A program made the position numbers and the translations under genes. 64,000 nucleotides of DNA, taken from positions 1 to 64,000 of the forward strand of contig NZ_JAGJEG010000005.1 in NCBI RefSeq assembly GCF_018100905.1. The letters are read 5' to 3'. The notes below the pieces were generated by a model, which was not told where the DNA came from, made no database searches, and worked only from the letters and a program-made list of their open reading frames with translations. Shown piece after piece: positions 1-7,782 of the stretch (positions are counted from its first letter, which is position 1; the number at the start of each line of letters is the position of its first letter). The DNA is from Pseudoalteromonas sp. MMG010. Lineage in GTDB: Bacteria; Pseudomonadota; Gammaproteobacteria; Enterobacterales; Alteromonadaceae.

Positions 1-39
1 TTCTTTAAACTCTTGGGTATAACGTTTGCCTTTGCTCAT
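1..39 (-). CDS. IS3-type transposase OrfA, N-terminal fragment (partial at window edge)
   Basis: Thirteen codons are visible, encoding MSKGKRYTQEFKE. Basic N-termini of the form (K)RYTxEFK are typical of the helix-turn-helix OrfA (InsE/Tnp_1-type) subunit of IS3-family elements, which binds the IS ends. The ATG is preceded by AAGAGGTGTTTT, a good ribosome binding site. The gene runs off the window, so intactness cannot be assessed. Confidence 0.7.
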   Translation of the reverse strand, partial: MSKGKRYTQEFKE

Positions 40-109
40 AAAACACCTCTTATTAGAAGTTACAATGTAACTTAGTGGGTGTCTAGCAAACTATGGTGGG
101 TGTCTAGCA
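1..109 (-). mobile_element. 5' end of an IS3-type insertion sequence (cut by window edge)
   Basis: The left edge holds the beginning of a transposase reading leftward, preceded by its upstream terminal region. The outer boundary is inferred. IS3-family ends run 5'-TG...CA-3', and the minus strand shows TGCTAGACACCCACC beginning near 109, which would fit. The other end and most of the transposase lie outside the window, so family assignment rests on the first 13 residues of the transposase only. Target-site duplication cannot be judged. Confidence 0.6.
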
Positions 110-113
110 AACT
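75..113. repeat. Two direct 18-bp repeats, period 21 bp, at the IS end
   Basis: The 18-mer GTGGGTGTCTAGCAAACT occurs at 75-92 and again at 96-113 with a 3-nt gap. The pair lies immediately upstream of the transposase start, where the terminal inverted repeat should be. It may be a doubled terminal repeat (transposase binding site) or the trace of a junction between two IS ends. Confidence 0.85.
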
Positions 114-460
114 TGGGACCTGTTGTAACTATCGTTTTTAGAAGGAATGTACCTAAAGCGCTATGCTAAAAGTACTTTAAAGCATATTTATACTGGAAGT
201 TTCGTTATATGTTTTAACTCTATGGGGCATCCAAAAGCTCATGGGTTTAAAGTGAGTGGGTTTAAAGTGAATGGGGTCAAATTTTACTTCATACATCATC
301 ATTTTAATTGGCTGTTTCGGGCTCATAACCCCCTTATAAAATTTACCTGAGGATCTGTGAGGGGCTGAAAATTATTGCTGCGATGCAAACGCTTTAAATT
401 ATTTTTCAATAAAAAGGGTGTATTGATAATTTACATGATTTTAAAAGGAAAATTTATATC
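114..460. other. Non-coding stretch with a 15-bp tandem duplication
   Basis: About 350 bp without a convincing gene. It contains a tandem duplication of 15 bp (GGGTTTAAAGTGAGT at 243-257, then GGGTTTAAAGTGAAT at 258-272). A 67-codon open frame at 147-350 lacks a clear ribosome binding site, and part of its length is the duplication, so I do not call it a gene. The rest is AT-rich and shows nothing recognisable. Confidence 0.5.
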
Positions 461-481
461 ACCCAAATGAGGAATTTGGGT
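461..481 (-). terminator. Hairpin terminator after ffs
   Basis: ACCCAAAT and ATTTGGGT form an 8-bp stem with a 5-nt loop directly downstream of the SRP RNA on the minus strand. The following sequence (GATATAAATTTT) is only loosely T-rich, so it may act as a processing barrier as much as a terminator. Confidence 0.6.
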
Positions 482-591
482 GGCAGTCTTACCAGCCACA
501 TCTCGGCACACACGTCACAAACTGTGGCTGCTCCCTTCCGGGCCTGACCAGGTTCGCCTGCTAGTGTTGCGAGAGGACCAATAAGACTACC
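482..591 (-). ncRNA. ffs: 4.5S RNA, signal recognition particle RNA (small bacterial type)
   Basis: The minus strand carries the SRP RNA core, with the apical CAGGCCCGGAAGGGAGCAGCC segment containing the GGAA tetraloop that binds Ffh. The ends pair as a terminal helix (GGUAGUCUUA with UAAGACUGCC), giving a rod-shaped RNA of about 110 nt, the usual size for gammaproteobacteria. It works with Ffh and FtsY to deliver inner-membrane proteins to the Sec translocon. A promoter lies just upstream and a hairpin follows. A short open frame across this region is a shadow of the RNA. Confidence 0.95.
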
Positions 592-619
592 ATTGAGGGC
601 CTTGGTTGGCGCGGGAGAG

Positions 620-648
620 ATTATCCCTACTTTTGCTACGTTATTCAA
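620..648 (-). promoter_or_regulatory. Sigma-70 promoter for ffs
   Basis: On the minus strand, TTGAAT (643-648) and GATAAT (620-625) are separated by exactly 17 bp. They are followed by a C-rich, GC-rich discriminator (CTCTCCCGCGCC), as is usual for growth-rate-controlled stable RNA promoters. The predicted start is about 20 nt before the mature 5' end of the SRP RNA, leaving a short leader to be trimmed. Confidence 0.7.
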
Positions 649-666
649 GGGCTAATCTAAAAAGAA

Positions 667-699
667 AGTGCGATTGCATGTTTCATATACAATCGCACT
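667..699 (-). terminator. Rho-independent terminator after the DUF3014 gene
   Basis: A 10-bp perfect stem (AGTGCGATTG with CAATCGCACT) followed on the minus strand by TTCTTTTT. It lies between the stop of the DUF3014 gene and the ffs promoter. On the plus side it is also followed by GGTTTTTT. Confidence 0.85.
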
Positions 700-733
700 G
701 GTTTTTTATGACTTTTACGTTATTTACGGTGAA

Positions 734-1612
734 TTATTGTTTTTCTAATTCTTGTTTTACGCGCATGAGTACCGATTTTATTTGTTTCATATTTTCGGGG
801 CCTGTGCGCAATAGCTGCTTTTGCGCATCGGGTAAAAGTTCCCACTCTGAAAAAGCGTACTGGTATGTCACCGAATCACGTAATAAAGGCAGTGCTCCTT
901 TTGGCTCGGGTGTATCTAATAGTAGGTCTATGGCATCGATTAATGTGTTATTAAACTCATTTTCGCCGTAGCCAATTTCGCTGTATGCTTCGTTAATTAA
1001 CGGTGTGTACTCATTGTATAAACGCACAATTTGAGCGCTGCTCATGCTTGTAAATATTTTTACATAAGGGGTATAACGCTCATAACTGTTTGGATCAATT
1101 GTGAGTATTTCACCTTCGCGTACACTAAAGCTTTCTTCTGGTTGCACTATAGGGTTATGCTTTTTTGCTAATTTACCTTGGGCTAAATTATCAATATATA
1201 CAACACCACGGCGGATCATGTCGTCGTTAACTAATAAGCTCATGGCGGTGTCTGGTAAATACTCATTTATTTTTGCATAAACGTTACTGTCGCTTTCATC
1301 AAGTGTTGGTAAAGGATTTACAACGGGTTCTGGCGCTTTTTCAATGGGTTTAGGTGGTACATTAACCTTTGGTTCCTCATTGACTTGCTCAGGCTCTTTT
1401 ATTGGCTCAGGCTCAGCAACCGGTGCGGGTTTATATTCGTTAACGCTCTTTTGTGCTGTTACATGTGCGGGTTGTCTTACGGGTTCAGGCTCGGTAGGTT
1501 TAAACAATATAAAAACCACAACCGCAGCAAGTACGATTAAAACAATAACGGCAAAAATTAGGTTCTTTTTAGATTTATCTTGAGTGTCTAACCCATCTGA
1601 TTTATCAGACAT
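734..1612 (-). CDS. DUF3014-type membrane-anchored protein
   Basis: 292 aa. A short charged N-terminus precedes one membrane segment (about residues 17-39). A proline/glutamate-rich linker follows (about 40-105), then a C-terminal globular domain that I recognise as DUF3014. The layout suggests an inner-membrane anchor with the domain in the periplasm. Function is unknown. The start at 1612 is preferred because GGAG sits 5 nt before this ATG. A GTG at 1645 would extend it by 11 residues without a ribosome binding site. It is monocistronic, with a terminator downstream and an inverted repeat upstream at 1643-1662. Confidence 0.8.
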   Translation of the reverse strand: MSDKSDGLDTQDKSKKNLIFAVIVLIVLAAVVVFILFKPTEPEPVRQPAHVTAQKSVNEYKPAPVAEPEPIKEPEQVNEEPKVNVPPKPIEKAPEPVVNPLPTLDESDSNVYAKINEYLPDTAMSLLVNDDMIRRGVVYIDNLAQGKLAKKHNPIVQPEESFSVREGEILTIDPNSYERYTPYVKIFTSMSSAQIVRLYNEYTPLINEAYSEIGYGENEFNNTLIDAIDLLLDTPEPKGALPLLRDSVTYQYAFSEWELLPDAQKQLLRTGPENMKQIKSVLMRVKQELEKQ

Positions 1613-1642
1613 ATAAACTCCATACAATTGAAGATAGATAAT

Positions 1643-1662
1643 CACTTAGAGTGTACTAAGTG
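1643..1662. promoter_or_regulatory. Inverted repeat upstream of the DUF3014 gene (possible operator)
   Basis: CACTTAG (1643-1649) and CTAAGTG (1656-1662) form a perfect 7-bp inverted repeat with a 6-bp spacer. It lies 31-50 bp upstream of the DUF3014 start, in a divergent intergenic region shared with the patatin gene. Size and spacing suit a dimeric repressor or a short mRNA hairpin. No regulator is identified. Confidence 0.35.
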
Positions 1663-1778
1663 GAGAAAATTCATTTTTAACAAAAAAGGGCCAAGCTGCC
1701 AAGGTATCCTTTGATTCTTCTAGCTTAAAGACTTACAGTGCATAAATAAAGTAAAGCTGTAGAACTGTTACTGTTAAT

Positions 1779-2924
1779 ATGAAAATAAAAAAAATTGATC
1801 CAAACAAACCTAAAATTGCATTATTGCTAACAGGAGGTGGCGCGCGTGCGGCGTATCAAGTTGGTGTACTCAAAGCATTAGCGCATAGTATGCCAAGAAC
1901 CGCCCCTTTGCCTTTTCGTATTATTAACGGTACTTCAGCCGGCGCTATCAATTCGGCCGGGTTAGCTTGTTATGCCTCTTGTGCCCATTTAGCGGTAAGA
2001 AAACTCGAAAACGTTTGGAAAAACTTTTCTACCTCAATGGTATATAAAAGTGATTTTGTCAGTGTATTTAGCCATATTGCGCGTAATATTTTAACCAGTT
2101 TTCAATCAGAGCATATTAACCACCCTCCTGCTAGCTTATTAAATAACAGTCCTCTTAGGGGGTTACTGCAAAATATATTAGAGCTACAAGGGATTGAGCG
2201 TAACTTACATCGACAGTTTTTAGATGCTATATCTATTACGGCTTCAAGTTATACGACCGGCGATTCGGTCGCCTTTTTTCAGTCGAATACTCAAACACCA
2301 TGGCAACGAGCTAAACGCGAAGGTAAAGCAACTAAAATAAATGTAGAGCACTTAATGGCATCCAGCGCTATTCCTATGGTGTTCCCAAGCGTAAATGTGC
2401 AAAACCACTATTTTGGCGATGGGTCTATTCATCAGTTATCGCCGCTAAGCCCCGCTATTCATTTAGGCGCAGAAAAAATATTAATTATTGGTGTTGAGCA
2501 ACCCAAAGAGCTTCATCCGCCAGGCTACTCTCCTCATTACCCAGGACTTTCTTCGATTGCGGGGCATTTACTCGACAGCGTATTTACCGATACCATGCAA
2601 GCCGACTTAGAGCGACTAGAACGTGTAAACCGTACATTGGGGTTGTTACCCGCTCGCGATAAACATCAAGAGTTAAAACAAATCCAAACGTGCATAATCA
2701 ACCCTTCGCAAAACTTTAATGCCATTGCGGCGCAATATTACAGCGATATGCCGTGGGCCATTAAAGTATTATTACGTATGATTGGGGTAAAAAAACACTC
2801 ACAATCAAGCTTAACTAGCTATTTATTATTTGAGCAACGCTACACTCAGCATCTTATAAAAATAGGCTACGAAGATGGACTAAAAAAACTACCACAAATG
2901 CGGCAGTTTTTAGATTTAGATTAA
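1779..2924 (+). CDS. Patatin-like phospholipase
   Basis: 381 aa. Near the N-terminus the oxyanion-hole motif GGGARAAYQVGVL is followed by the nucleophile elbow GTSAG (GxSxG, Ser of the Ser-Asp dyad). The catalytic Asp is in FGDGSI, about residue 215. Such proteins hydrolyse acyl esters of phospholipids or lysophospholipids. No signal peptide or membrane segment is visible, so a cytoplasmic or membrane-peripheral location is likely. The C-terminal third lies beyond the catalytic fold and is not assignable. No clear ribosome binding site precedes the ATG. It is divergent from the DUF3014 gene and convergent with the antiporter gene. Physiological substrate unknown. Confidence 0.88.
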   Translation: MKIKKIDPNKPKIALLLTGGGARAAYQVGVLKALAHSMPRTAPLPFRIINGTSAGAINSAGLACYASCAHLAVRKLENVWKNFSTSMVYKSDFVSVFSHIARNILTSFQSEHINHPPASLLNNSPLRGLLQNILELQGIERNLHRQFLDAISITASSYTTGDSVAFFQSNTQTPWQRAKREGKATKINVEHLMASSAIPMVFPSVNVQNHYFGDGSIHQLSPLSPAIHLGAEKILIIGVEQPKELHPPGYSPHYPGLSSIAGHLLDSVFTDTMQADLERLERVNRTLGLLPARDKHQELKQIQTCIINPSQNFNAIAAQYYSDMPWAIKVLLRMIGVKKHSQSSLTSYLLFEQRYTQHLIKIGYEDGLKKLPQMRQFLDLD

Positions 2925-2979
2925 ACTAAATTTAACTGGCGATGGGGTATAAAGTGGCTACTATTATGCGCTTTATCTT

Positions 2980-4953
2980 TTAGTTAATGCCATCGAGCAA
3001 GTAGTGCTCAAGTTTTTCTATACGCCTTGGTTTACCCTGTAACACCAAAATATCGTTTGCTAATAAAACGGTTTGCGATGAAGGGGCGTCAATTTCGCGC
3101 CCTTGCCTACGCAGCGCTTTTATCTGTACTTTATATTGCATAATATTTAGCTCATAAATGCTTTTATTAACGGCAAATGCAAGCTCTGGTAATGCCACTA
3201 AATGTAAGTACTTTAAGCCATCTGAGTTTAAATCTTCAGTATCAACCTGCTCACCTGCGTAAAAGCTTTGTAGTAATGGGTATCTGTTGTTTCGCTCATT
3301 ACTGACACGTCTAATGATTCGGCTCATGGGCACGCCCGACATCGACAACACATGCGATACCAACATTAAACTCGCTTCAAGGGTTTCGGGTACAACCTCG
3401 GTTACACCAAGCTCTCTTAAACGCGCTAATTGTGTATCGTCTTTACTACGAAGTAATATTTTCACCTCGGGCGCAATATGTTTAATAGCATTAATGACCA
3501 CTTGGGTTTGCTCAAATTCGGTAAATGTAATAATCACTAAACGAGCACGCTCAACCCCAAGCGTTTTTAAAATATCGCTTTGTTTTACATGACCAAAAAT
3601 AACGGGTTCACCGGCGTTTATTCCTTCTTGTACTAATAAGGGGTTACTTTCAGCGGCAACATATTCAATCATTTCGGTTTTTAAAAATCGCGCAATGGTT
3701 TGCCCTACGCGAGAAAACCCACAAATCACGACATGGTTTGTATATAAAGGACTAACGTTAACGGGATTAGGCTGCTGTAAATGAGGCGAATTTAACATGC
3801 CTAAATGTTTTAAAATAAAAGGCGTTTTGTCTATTAGCGCAGGGGTAAGTGCCATCGAAAGCACACCTAAGGCAATTAAAAACGAACCTTGTTCAGAGCT
3901 AAGTAATTGATGCTGCCCAGCCAAGGCAATAAGTACAAAGCCAAACTCTCCCATTTGCCATAGCATAATAGCGCAGGCTATCGCATCTTGCTTGCGCTCG
4001 CCCATAAGCCGAGCGCAAATAGTAACAATACCAATTTTAACGCTAAACACTGCAACTAATGCAACAATAATCCAGAGTGAATTAAGTACCACAAACTGTA
4101 TATTGAGCTGCATGCCTACAGTAACAAAGAACAAGCCCATTAATATGTCGCGAAATGGCCTAATATCCGCTTCTAGTTGGTGGCGATAATGGCTTTCTCC
4201 TAACATCATCCCCGCTAAAAAAGCGCCCAACGCCATTGATAAACCAAATGCATGAGTAAGCCCGCCCGCAAGTAAAGCGACTAAAAGGGTTGTTAAAACA
4301 AATAGCTCGTCGGTACGCACTTGGGCTATTTCATTAAATACTTTTGGTAAAATCCATTTACCAATTGCCCACAGTAATACACACACAAACGCGCCTTTTG
4401 ATAACGCGCTTACTAACGCCCAACCAATTCCTTGCACATCACTGTTTGCCAATAAAGGCAATATAATTAACAGTGGGACAACTGCAATATCTTGAAATAA
4501 CAATACACCAATTGCTAATTGGCCTCGGCGCTGATTTAGCTGCGCATTTTCTTTGAGTAATTTAACCACTACCGCCGTAGACGATAACGTTACAATTACG
4601 GCAATGGTAAATGCATTTAATAGTGAAAACCCTAAGCAGCCTAGCAATACTATCACCACAATTGCAGTGATAATGACTTGCAGCGACCCTAAACCAAACA
4701 CTAAGTTGCGCATTGCCATTAAGCGCGAAACCGAAAACTCTAAACCTAAACTAAACAATAAAAAAACAATGCCAAGTTCAGCTATTAGCGCCATATCGTT
4801 TGATTGTGTTAACCAACCGACACCGTGGCCTCCAGCTAATACGCCGGTTGCTAAATACGCTAAAATGGGGGGTAAACCAATACGCTTAAAAACCCATACA
4901 AATAATACCGCAGCGATTAATAAGCCAAAAAATTGAACATTCATGCCTTGCAA
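2980..4953 (-). CDS. CPA2-family monovalent cation:proton antiporter with TrkA-N/TrkA-C domains
   Basis: 657 aa. The first about 380 residues are a 12-13 helix Na+/H+ exchanger domain. Next comes a Rossmann-type TrkA-N (RCK) domain starting HVVICGFSRVGQ, which senses nucleotide or glutathione ligands in the family, and a C-terminal TrkA-C domain (about 570-650). The domain order resembles KefB/YbaL-type K+/H+ exchangers, but E. coli KefB and KefC lack the TrkA-C part, so no symbol is given. A TTG start at 4953 has GGGAG 7 nt upstream. An ATG three codons later (4944) has only AAGG one base away, so the TTG is preferred with modest certainty. Confidence 0.88.
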   Translation of the reverse strand: MQGMNVQFFGLLIAAVLFVWVFKRIGLPPILAYLATGVLAGGHGVGWLTQSNDMALIAELGIVFLLFSLGLEFSVSRLMAMRNLVFGLGSLQVIITAIVVIVLLGCLGFSLLNAFTIAVIVTLSSTAVVVKLLKENAQLNQRRGQLAIGVLLFQDIAVVPLLIILPLLANSDVQGIGWALVSALSKGAFVCVLLWAIGKWILPKVFNEIAQVRTDELFVLTTLLVALLAGGLTHAFGLSMALGAFLAGMMLGESHYRHQLEADIRPFRDILMGLFFVTVGMQLNIQFVVLNSLWIIVALVAVFSVKIGIVTICARLMGERKQDAIACAIMLWQMGEFGFVLIALAGQHQLLSSEQGSFLIALGVLSMALTPALIDKTPFILKHLGMLNSPHLQQPNPVNVSPLYTNHVVICGFSRVGQTIARFLKTEMIEYVAAESNPLLVQEGINAGEPVIFGHVKQSDILKTLGVERARLVIITFTEFEQTQVVINAIKHIAPEVKILLRSKDDTQLARLRELGVTEVVPETLEASLMLVSHVLSMSGVPMSRIIRRVSNERNNRYPLLQSFYAGEQVDTEDLNSDGLKYLHLVALPELAFAVNKSIYELNIMQYKVQIKALRRQGREIDAPSSQTVLLANDILVLQGKPRRIEKLEHYLLDGIN

Positions 4954-5085
4954 TGCCTATCTCCCTTGCCATTTTTTATTTGTTTATAAATTAACTATAG
5001 CAACCTTATGTTTTTCGACCAGTTTTAAAATGTGGCATAAAAATAGCTTATAACAATTAAAGTAACACTCCTGGGGGAGAATTTA

Positions 5086-5982
5086 ATGGAAAATGTCCAT
5101 ATATTGACGCAACGCATATCTGCTCGTGGCGAATTTTTGCCGTTTTCGGCAGAGCAGTTTCGAAATAACGAACCTGAATCAGTTCATAAATTAGTAAGCG
5201 AATTACAGACCAGTTTAATTATTGAAGATGTATTAGCTATATACGTGGGTTATGCTAAACAATTACTGAATTTTTCGGGCGTGCAATTTAAATCAAATAT
5301 TGGGGTTAACTCAACGTCAGAGAGTGATTTAAAGCAAACACCTTATTCATTTGATTTACACATTGCTGGCGAGTATTTAGGTCAACTTACATACTTTAGT
5401 AAGTACCCTTTAAGTGATGCTATAGAAGATAAGTTATTACAATTACATAACGCGCTTTTATACCCATTGCGTAATGCTTTAATGTACAGCCGAATGCTAA
5501 AGCTTGCCACTAAAGATGCCTTAACGGGTTTAAATAATCGCAGTCAATTTAATGAAATTTTAAAGCAAAAAATAGAAAACTGTCATCGCTTCAATCGTCC
5601 TTTTAGCTTAATGCTATTAGACTTAGATAACTTTAAACGGGTTAATGACAACTATGGCCATAAAGTGGGTGACGAAATGTTACAAACATTTTCAAACTTA
5701 CTTAACTCAAGTATTAGAGGAACCGACTCGGTTTTCAGATTTGGTGGCGACGAATTTGCTATTTTAATTGAAGATCCTAAATTTACCACTAATCAAGTGA
5801 TCGCACAGCGGATAATGAAATCGGTTAAGTGCTCTAAATTAATGGCAAAACATCATGTCACCACCAGTATTGGTTATACGCTAGCGACTAACAAAGATAA
5901 CGAGAATGCCATTTTCTCTCGGGCCGACACCGGTTTATACAAAGCAAAAGCCGCTGGACGCAATTGCGCTAAAGCGTTTTAA
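5086..5982 (+). CDS. Soluble diguanylate cyclase (GGDEF)
   Basis: 298 aa. The N-terminal about 135 residues are a putative sensory domain without membrane segments (not confidently assigned). The C-terminal GGDEF domain starts at KDALTGLNNR. The catalytic motif FGGDEF is intact and an allosteric I-site RxxD (RGTD) lies five residues before it, so the enzyme should make cyclic di-GMP from GTP and be product-inhibited. There is no EAL domain. The start has GGGGGAG 7 nt upstream. It is a single gene, divergent from the antiporter, ending in a strong terminator. Confidence 0.92.
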   Translation: MENVHILTQRISARGEFLPFSAEQFRNNEPESVHKLVSELQTSLIIEDVLAIYVGYAKQLLNFSGVQFKSNIGVNSTSESDLKQTPYSFDLHIAGEYLGQLTYFSKYPLSDAIEDKLLQLHNALLYPLRNALMYSRMLKLATKDALTGLNNRSQFNEILKQKIENCHRFNRPFSLMLLDLDNFKRVNDNYGHKVGDEMLQTFSNLLNSSIRGTDSVFRFGGDEFAILIEDPKFTTNQVIAQRIMKSVKCSKLMAKHHVTTSIGYTLATNKDNENAIFSRADTGLYKAKAAGRNCAKAF

Positions 5983-5990
5983 ATAATAAA

Positions 5991-6016
5991 AACCTAGCCC
6001 CAGCTAGGTTTTTTTT
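5991..6016 (+). terminator. Rho-independent terminator of the diguanylate cyclase gene
   Basis: AACCTAGC-CCCA-GCTAGGTT stem-loop (8-bp stem, 4-nt loop) followed by six further T residues. The hairpin includes the TAG stop codon (6004-6006) of the convergent small membrane protein gene. Confidence 0.9.
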
Positions 6017-6360
6017 ACTTTAGAAAGCAATTTAAAGCCCACCAGCAAAATAAAAAAGCCCAAGAAAAACCCACTGACCAAGTTAATTAAGGCAGCTAAA
6101 TTCGTTAACGGTGTCAACAACACCACTAACAATGGAATGCTCACGCCTACAACAAAAAATACGCCGCCTTTGCCTAACCAATACGCTAACAAACTTGCGC
6201 CACAAAACCCCCCACCCACTAACGCATATATTAAGGTGGTTATATTCAACTCAAGTAACGCATTGGCTAAACCCGCAATTAAAATATTTACAAGTACTGC
6301 CACTGGGGCATAATTTACCAATGATAAGCCAACATGTGGCTCATTTTTTAATTGTTGCAT
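6004..6360 (-). CDS. Small hypothetical membrane protein
   Basis: 118 aa, not recognised. It is very hydrophobic, with about four predicted membrane segments (roughly 12-38, 40-58, 60-80 and 82-112) and a basic C-terminus (KLLSKVKKT), suggesting an inner-membrane protein with a cytoplasmic tail. The ATG at 6360 lies inside the last codons of tilS (13-bp overlap), so it is probably translationally coupled to tilS, with GGAG about 10 nt upstream. A TTG two codons earlier is an alternative start. Its stop codon lies inside the terminator hairpin of the opposite gene. Confidence 0.65.
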   Translation of the reverse strand: MQQLKNEPHVGLSLVNYAPVAVLVNILIAGLANALLELNITTLIYALVGGGFCGASLLAYWLGKGGVFFVVGVSIPLLVVLLTPLTNLAALINLVSGFFLGFFILLVGFKLLSKVKKT

Positions 6361-7655
6361 TGCCAATACACTCCATTTTCATCTTTGTGTTTTTCACTTA
6401 TAAAGTAACCCACTACTTGTACCAATTCATCGTTATAAAATATTAATGGGATTTGAGCGCGTAACCAAGGCGCAACTTTTGCATCCTTAAACCAGTGTTT
6501 AAGTGTATTACTACCGGGTTTATTTAGCGGTTGTATTCGCGCTGCATTGCAATTAAAGCGCACGCTTATTTGCTCATTTTCAGTTGCTTGTCTAACACCC
6601 GGGCCTTGCTGAAGTGTTAATATTCGCCCATCATTTAAGCAAACCCGATGACTATTTATTTCGCTATCATTCATTATCGTTAAGTTGCTCACAAAATATA
6701 AAGCCCCTTGATGACGACGTATTTGCCCTTGGGAAAATTCAATTACAAGTTGAGCATCTGCTTTTGCGTTTAATGCTTGTTGAATCAATTGCGATAACTG
6801 TTTTTGAGAAGGCATGGTTTGGCTAAACAGTGCAATCCAAGCACGCACTACGTTAGCAATACGAATATCACTAAACTGTTTAAATGATTGAATATTCAGC
6901 GCTTTATCGGGATTTAAACATTGTATTAAATCTGTTTGTGTATACTCGTCAAGCAATGCTTGTTGTTGCTGTAATAAGTTAACACTACGTGCTACACAAT
7001 GCTCAAAACCTTGAAAACGCTCACTAAGTAGCGGCACGACACTGGCGCGTAAAAAGTTACGGTCAAACTGCTCATCGCTATTTGAATCATCGGTTATGTA
7101 ACTAATTGCAAATTTATCTGCAAATTGTTCGATATCGCTGCGCTTTATATTAAGTAAAGGCCTAAAACACACACGGCCACTGGGTAAGCGTCTTGTTTGA
7201 TGCATTGCCCCAAGCCCCTTTAAACCAGAGCCTCTTTTAAGTCGTAATAAAAACGTTTCAAGCTGATCGTTTACATGCTGACCTAATAAAATAATGCTGT
7301 TTTTAGCTGCTAAATTATCCAGTGCAGTATAGCGTGCATCACGCGCTTGGGCTTCTAAACTGGTACGACTCTGCGGTAAAATATCAACGCAAGCAAACTG
7401 AAAAGACACCGATAACTTTGCACATAACTGTGCACAAAAATCTTGCCACTGCTGTGCATACTCACTTAAACCATGATTAACATAGATAGCCGATACACTC
7501 ACGCGTTCATCTTGTTTACTCAATGCATGAACCAAATGCAATAATACAACCGAATCAACCCCACCTGATAACGCCACAGTAAAATGTGTATTGTCAGCCT
7601 TTATCAAGGGGTTTAATGTGAGTGTAACTTGTTTAAAAATCGTGGTGGAATGCAT
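6348..7655 (-). CDS. tilS: tRNA(Ile)-lysidine synthetase
   Basis: 435 aa, the usual length of the long gammaproteobacterial form. The PP-loop ATP pyrophosphatase signature SGGVDS is at residues 30-35, followed by the N-terminal catalytic fold. TilS central and C-terminal substrate-binding domains follow. It attaches lysine to C34 of the CAU anticodon of a minor tRNA-Ile, converting it from Met to Ile decoding, and is essential. It lies downstream of accA as in many gammaproteobacteria, but a terminator hairpin separates them. A small membrane protein gene overlaps its 3' end. Confidence 0.97.
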   Translation of the reverse strand: MHSTTIFKQVTLTLNPLIKADNTHFTVALSGGVDSVVLLHLVHALSKQDERVSVSAIYVNHGLSEYAQQWQDFCAQLCAKLSVSFQFACVDILPQSRTSLEAQARDARYTALDNLAAKNSIILLGQHVNDQLETFLLRLKRGSGLKGLGAMHQTRRLPSGRVCFRPLLNIKRSDIEQFADKFAISYITDDSNSDEQFDRNFLRASVVPLLSERFQGFEHCVARSVNLLQQQQALLDEYTQTDLIQCLNPDKALNIQSFKQFSDIRIANVVRAWIALFSQTMPSQKQLSQLIQQALNAKADAQLVIEFSQGQIRRHQGALYFVSNLTIMNDSEINSHRVCLNDGRILTLQQGPGVRQATENEQISVRFNCNAARIQPLNKPGSNTLKHWFKDAKVAPWLRAQIPLIFYNDELVQVVGYFISEKHKDENGVYWQCNN

Positions 7656-7710
7656 TTTTTACCATATAAAAATCAATAAAAACCGATGAAGTGCCCTATT
7701 CTAAAGTAAA

Positions 7711-7735
7711 AAAGCCGCATTAGCGGCTTTTTTTA
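7711..7735 (-). terminator. Bidirectional-looking terminator between accA and tilS
   Basis: Stem AAGCCGC-ATTA-GCGGCTT, with A-rich sequence before and T-rich sequence after on both strands, so it can end transcription leaving accA on the minus strand. tilS then needs its own promoter in the remaining about 55 bp, or read-through. Confidence 0.85.
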
Positions 7736-7782
7736 TATTTAATACGACTTGCTTGAACTTAAAAAGTTAGCAGCCTATCGTT

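Noticed and set aside
147..350. 67-codon open frame beside the IS end
   Set aside because: No ribosome binding site, partly made of a 15-bp tandem duplication, and no recognisable protein.
454..648. Open frame on the minus strand over the SRP RNA
   Set aside because: It lies across ffs, its promoter and its terminator. The RNA explains the conservation.
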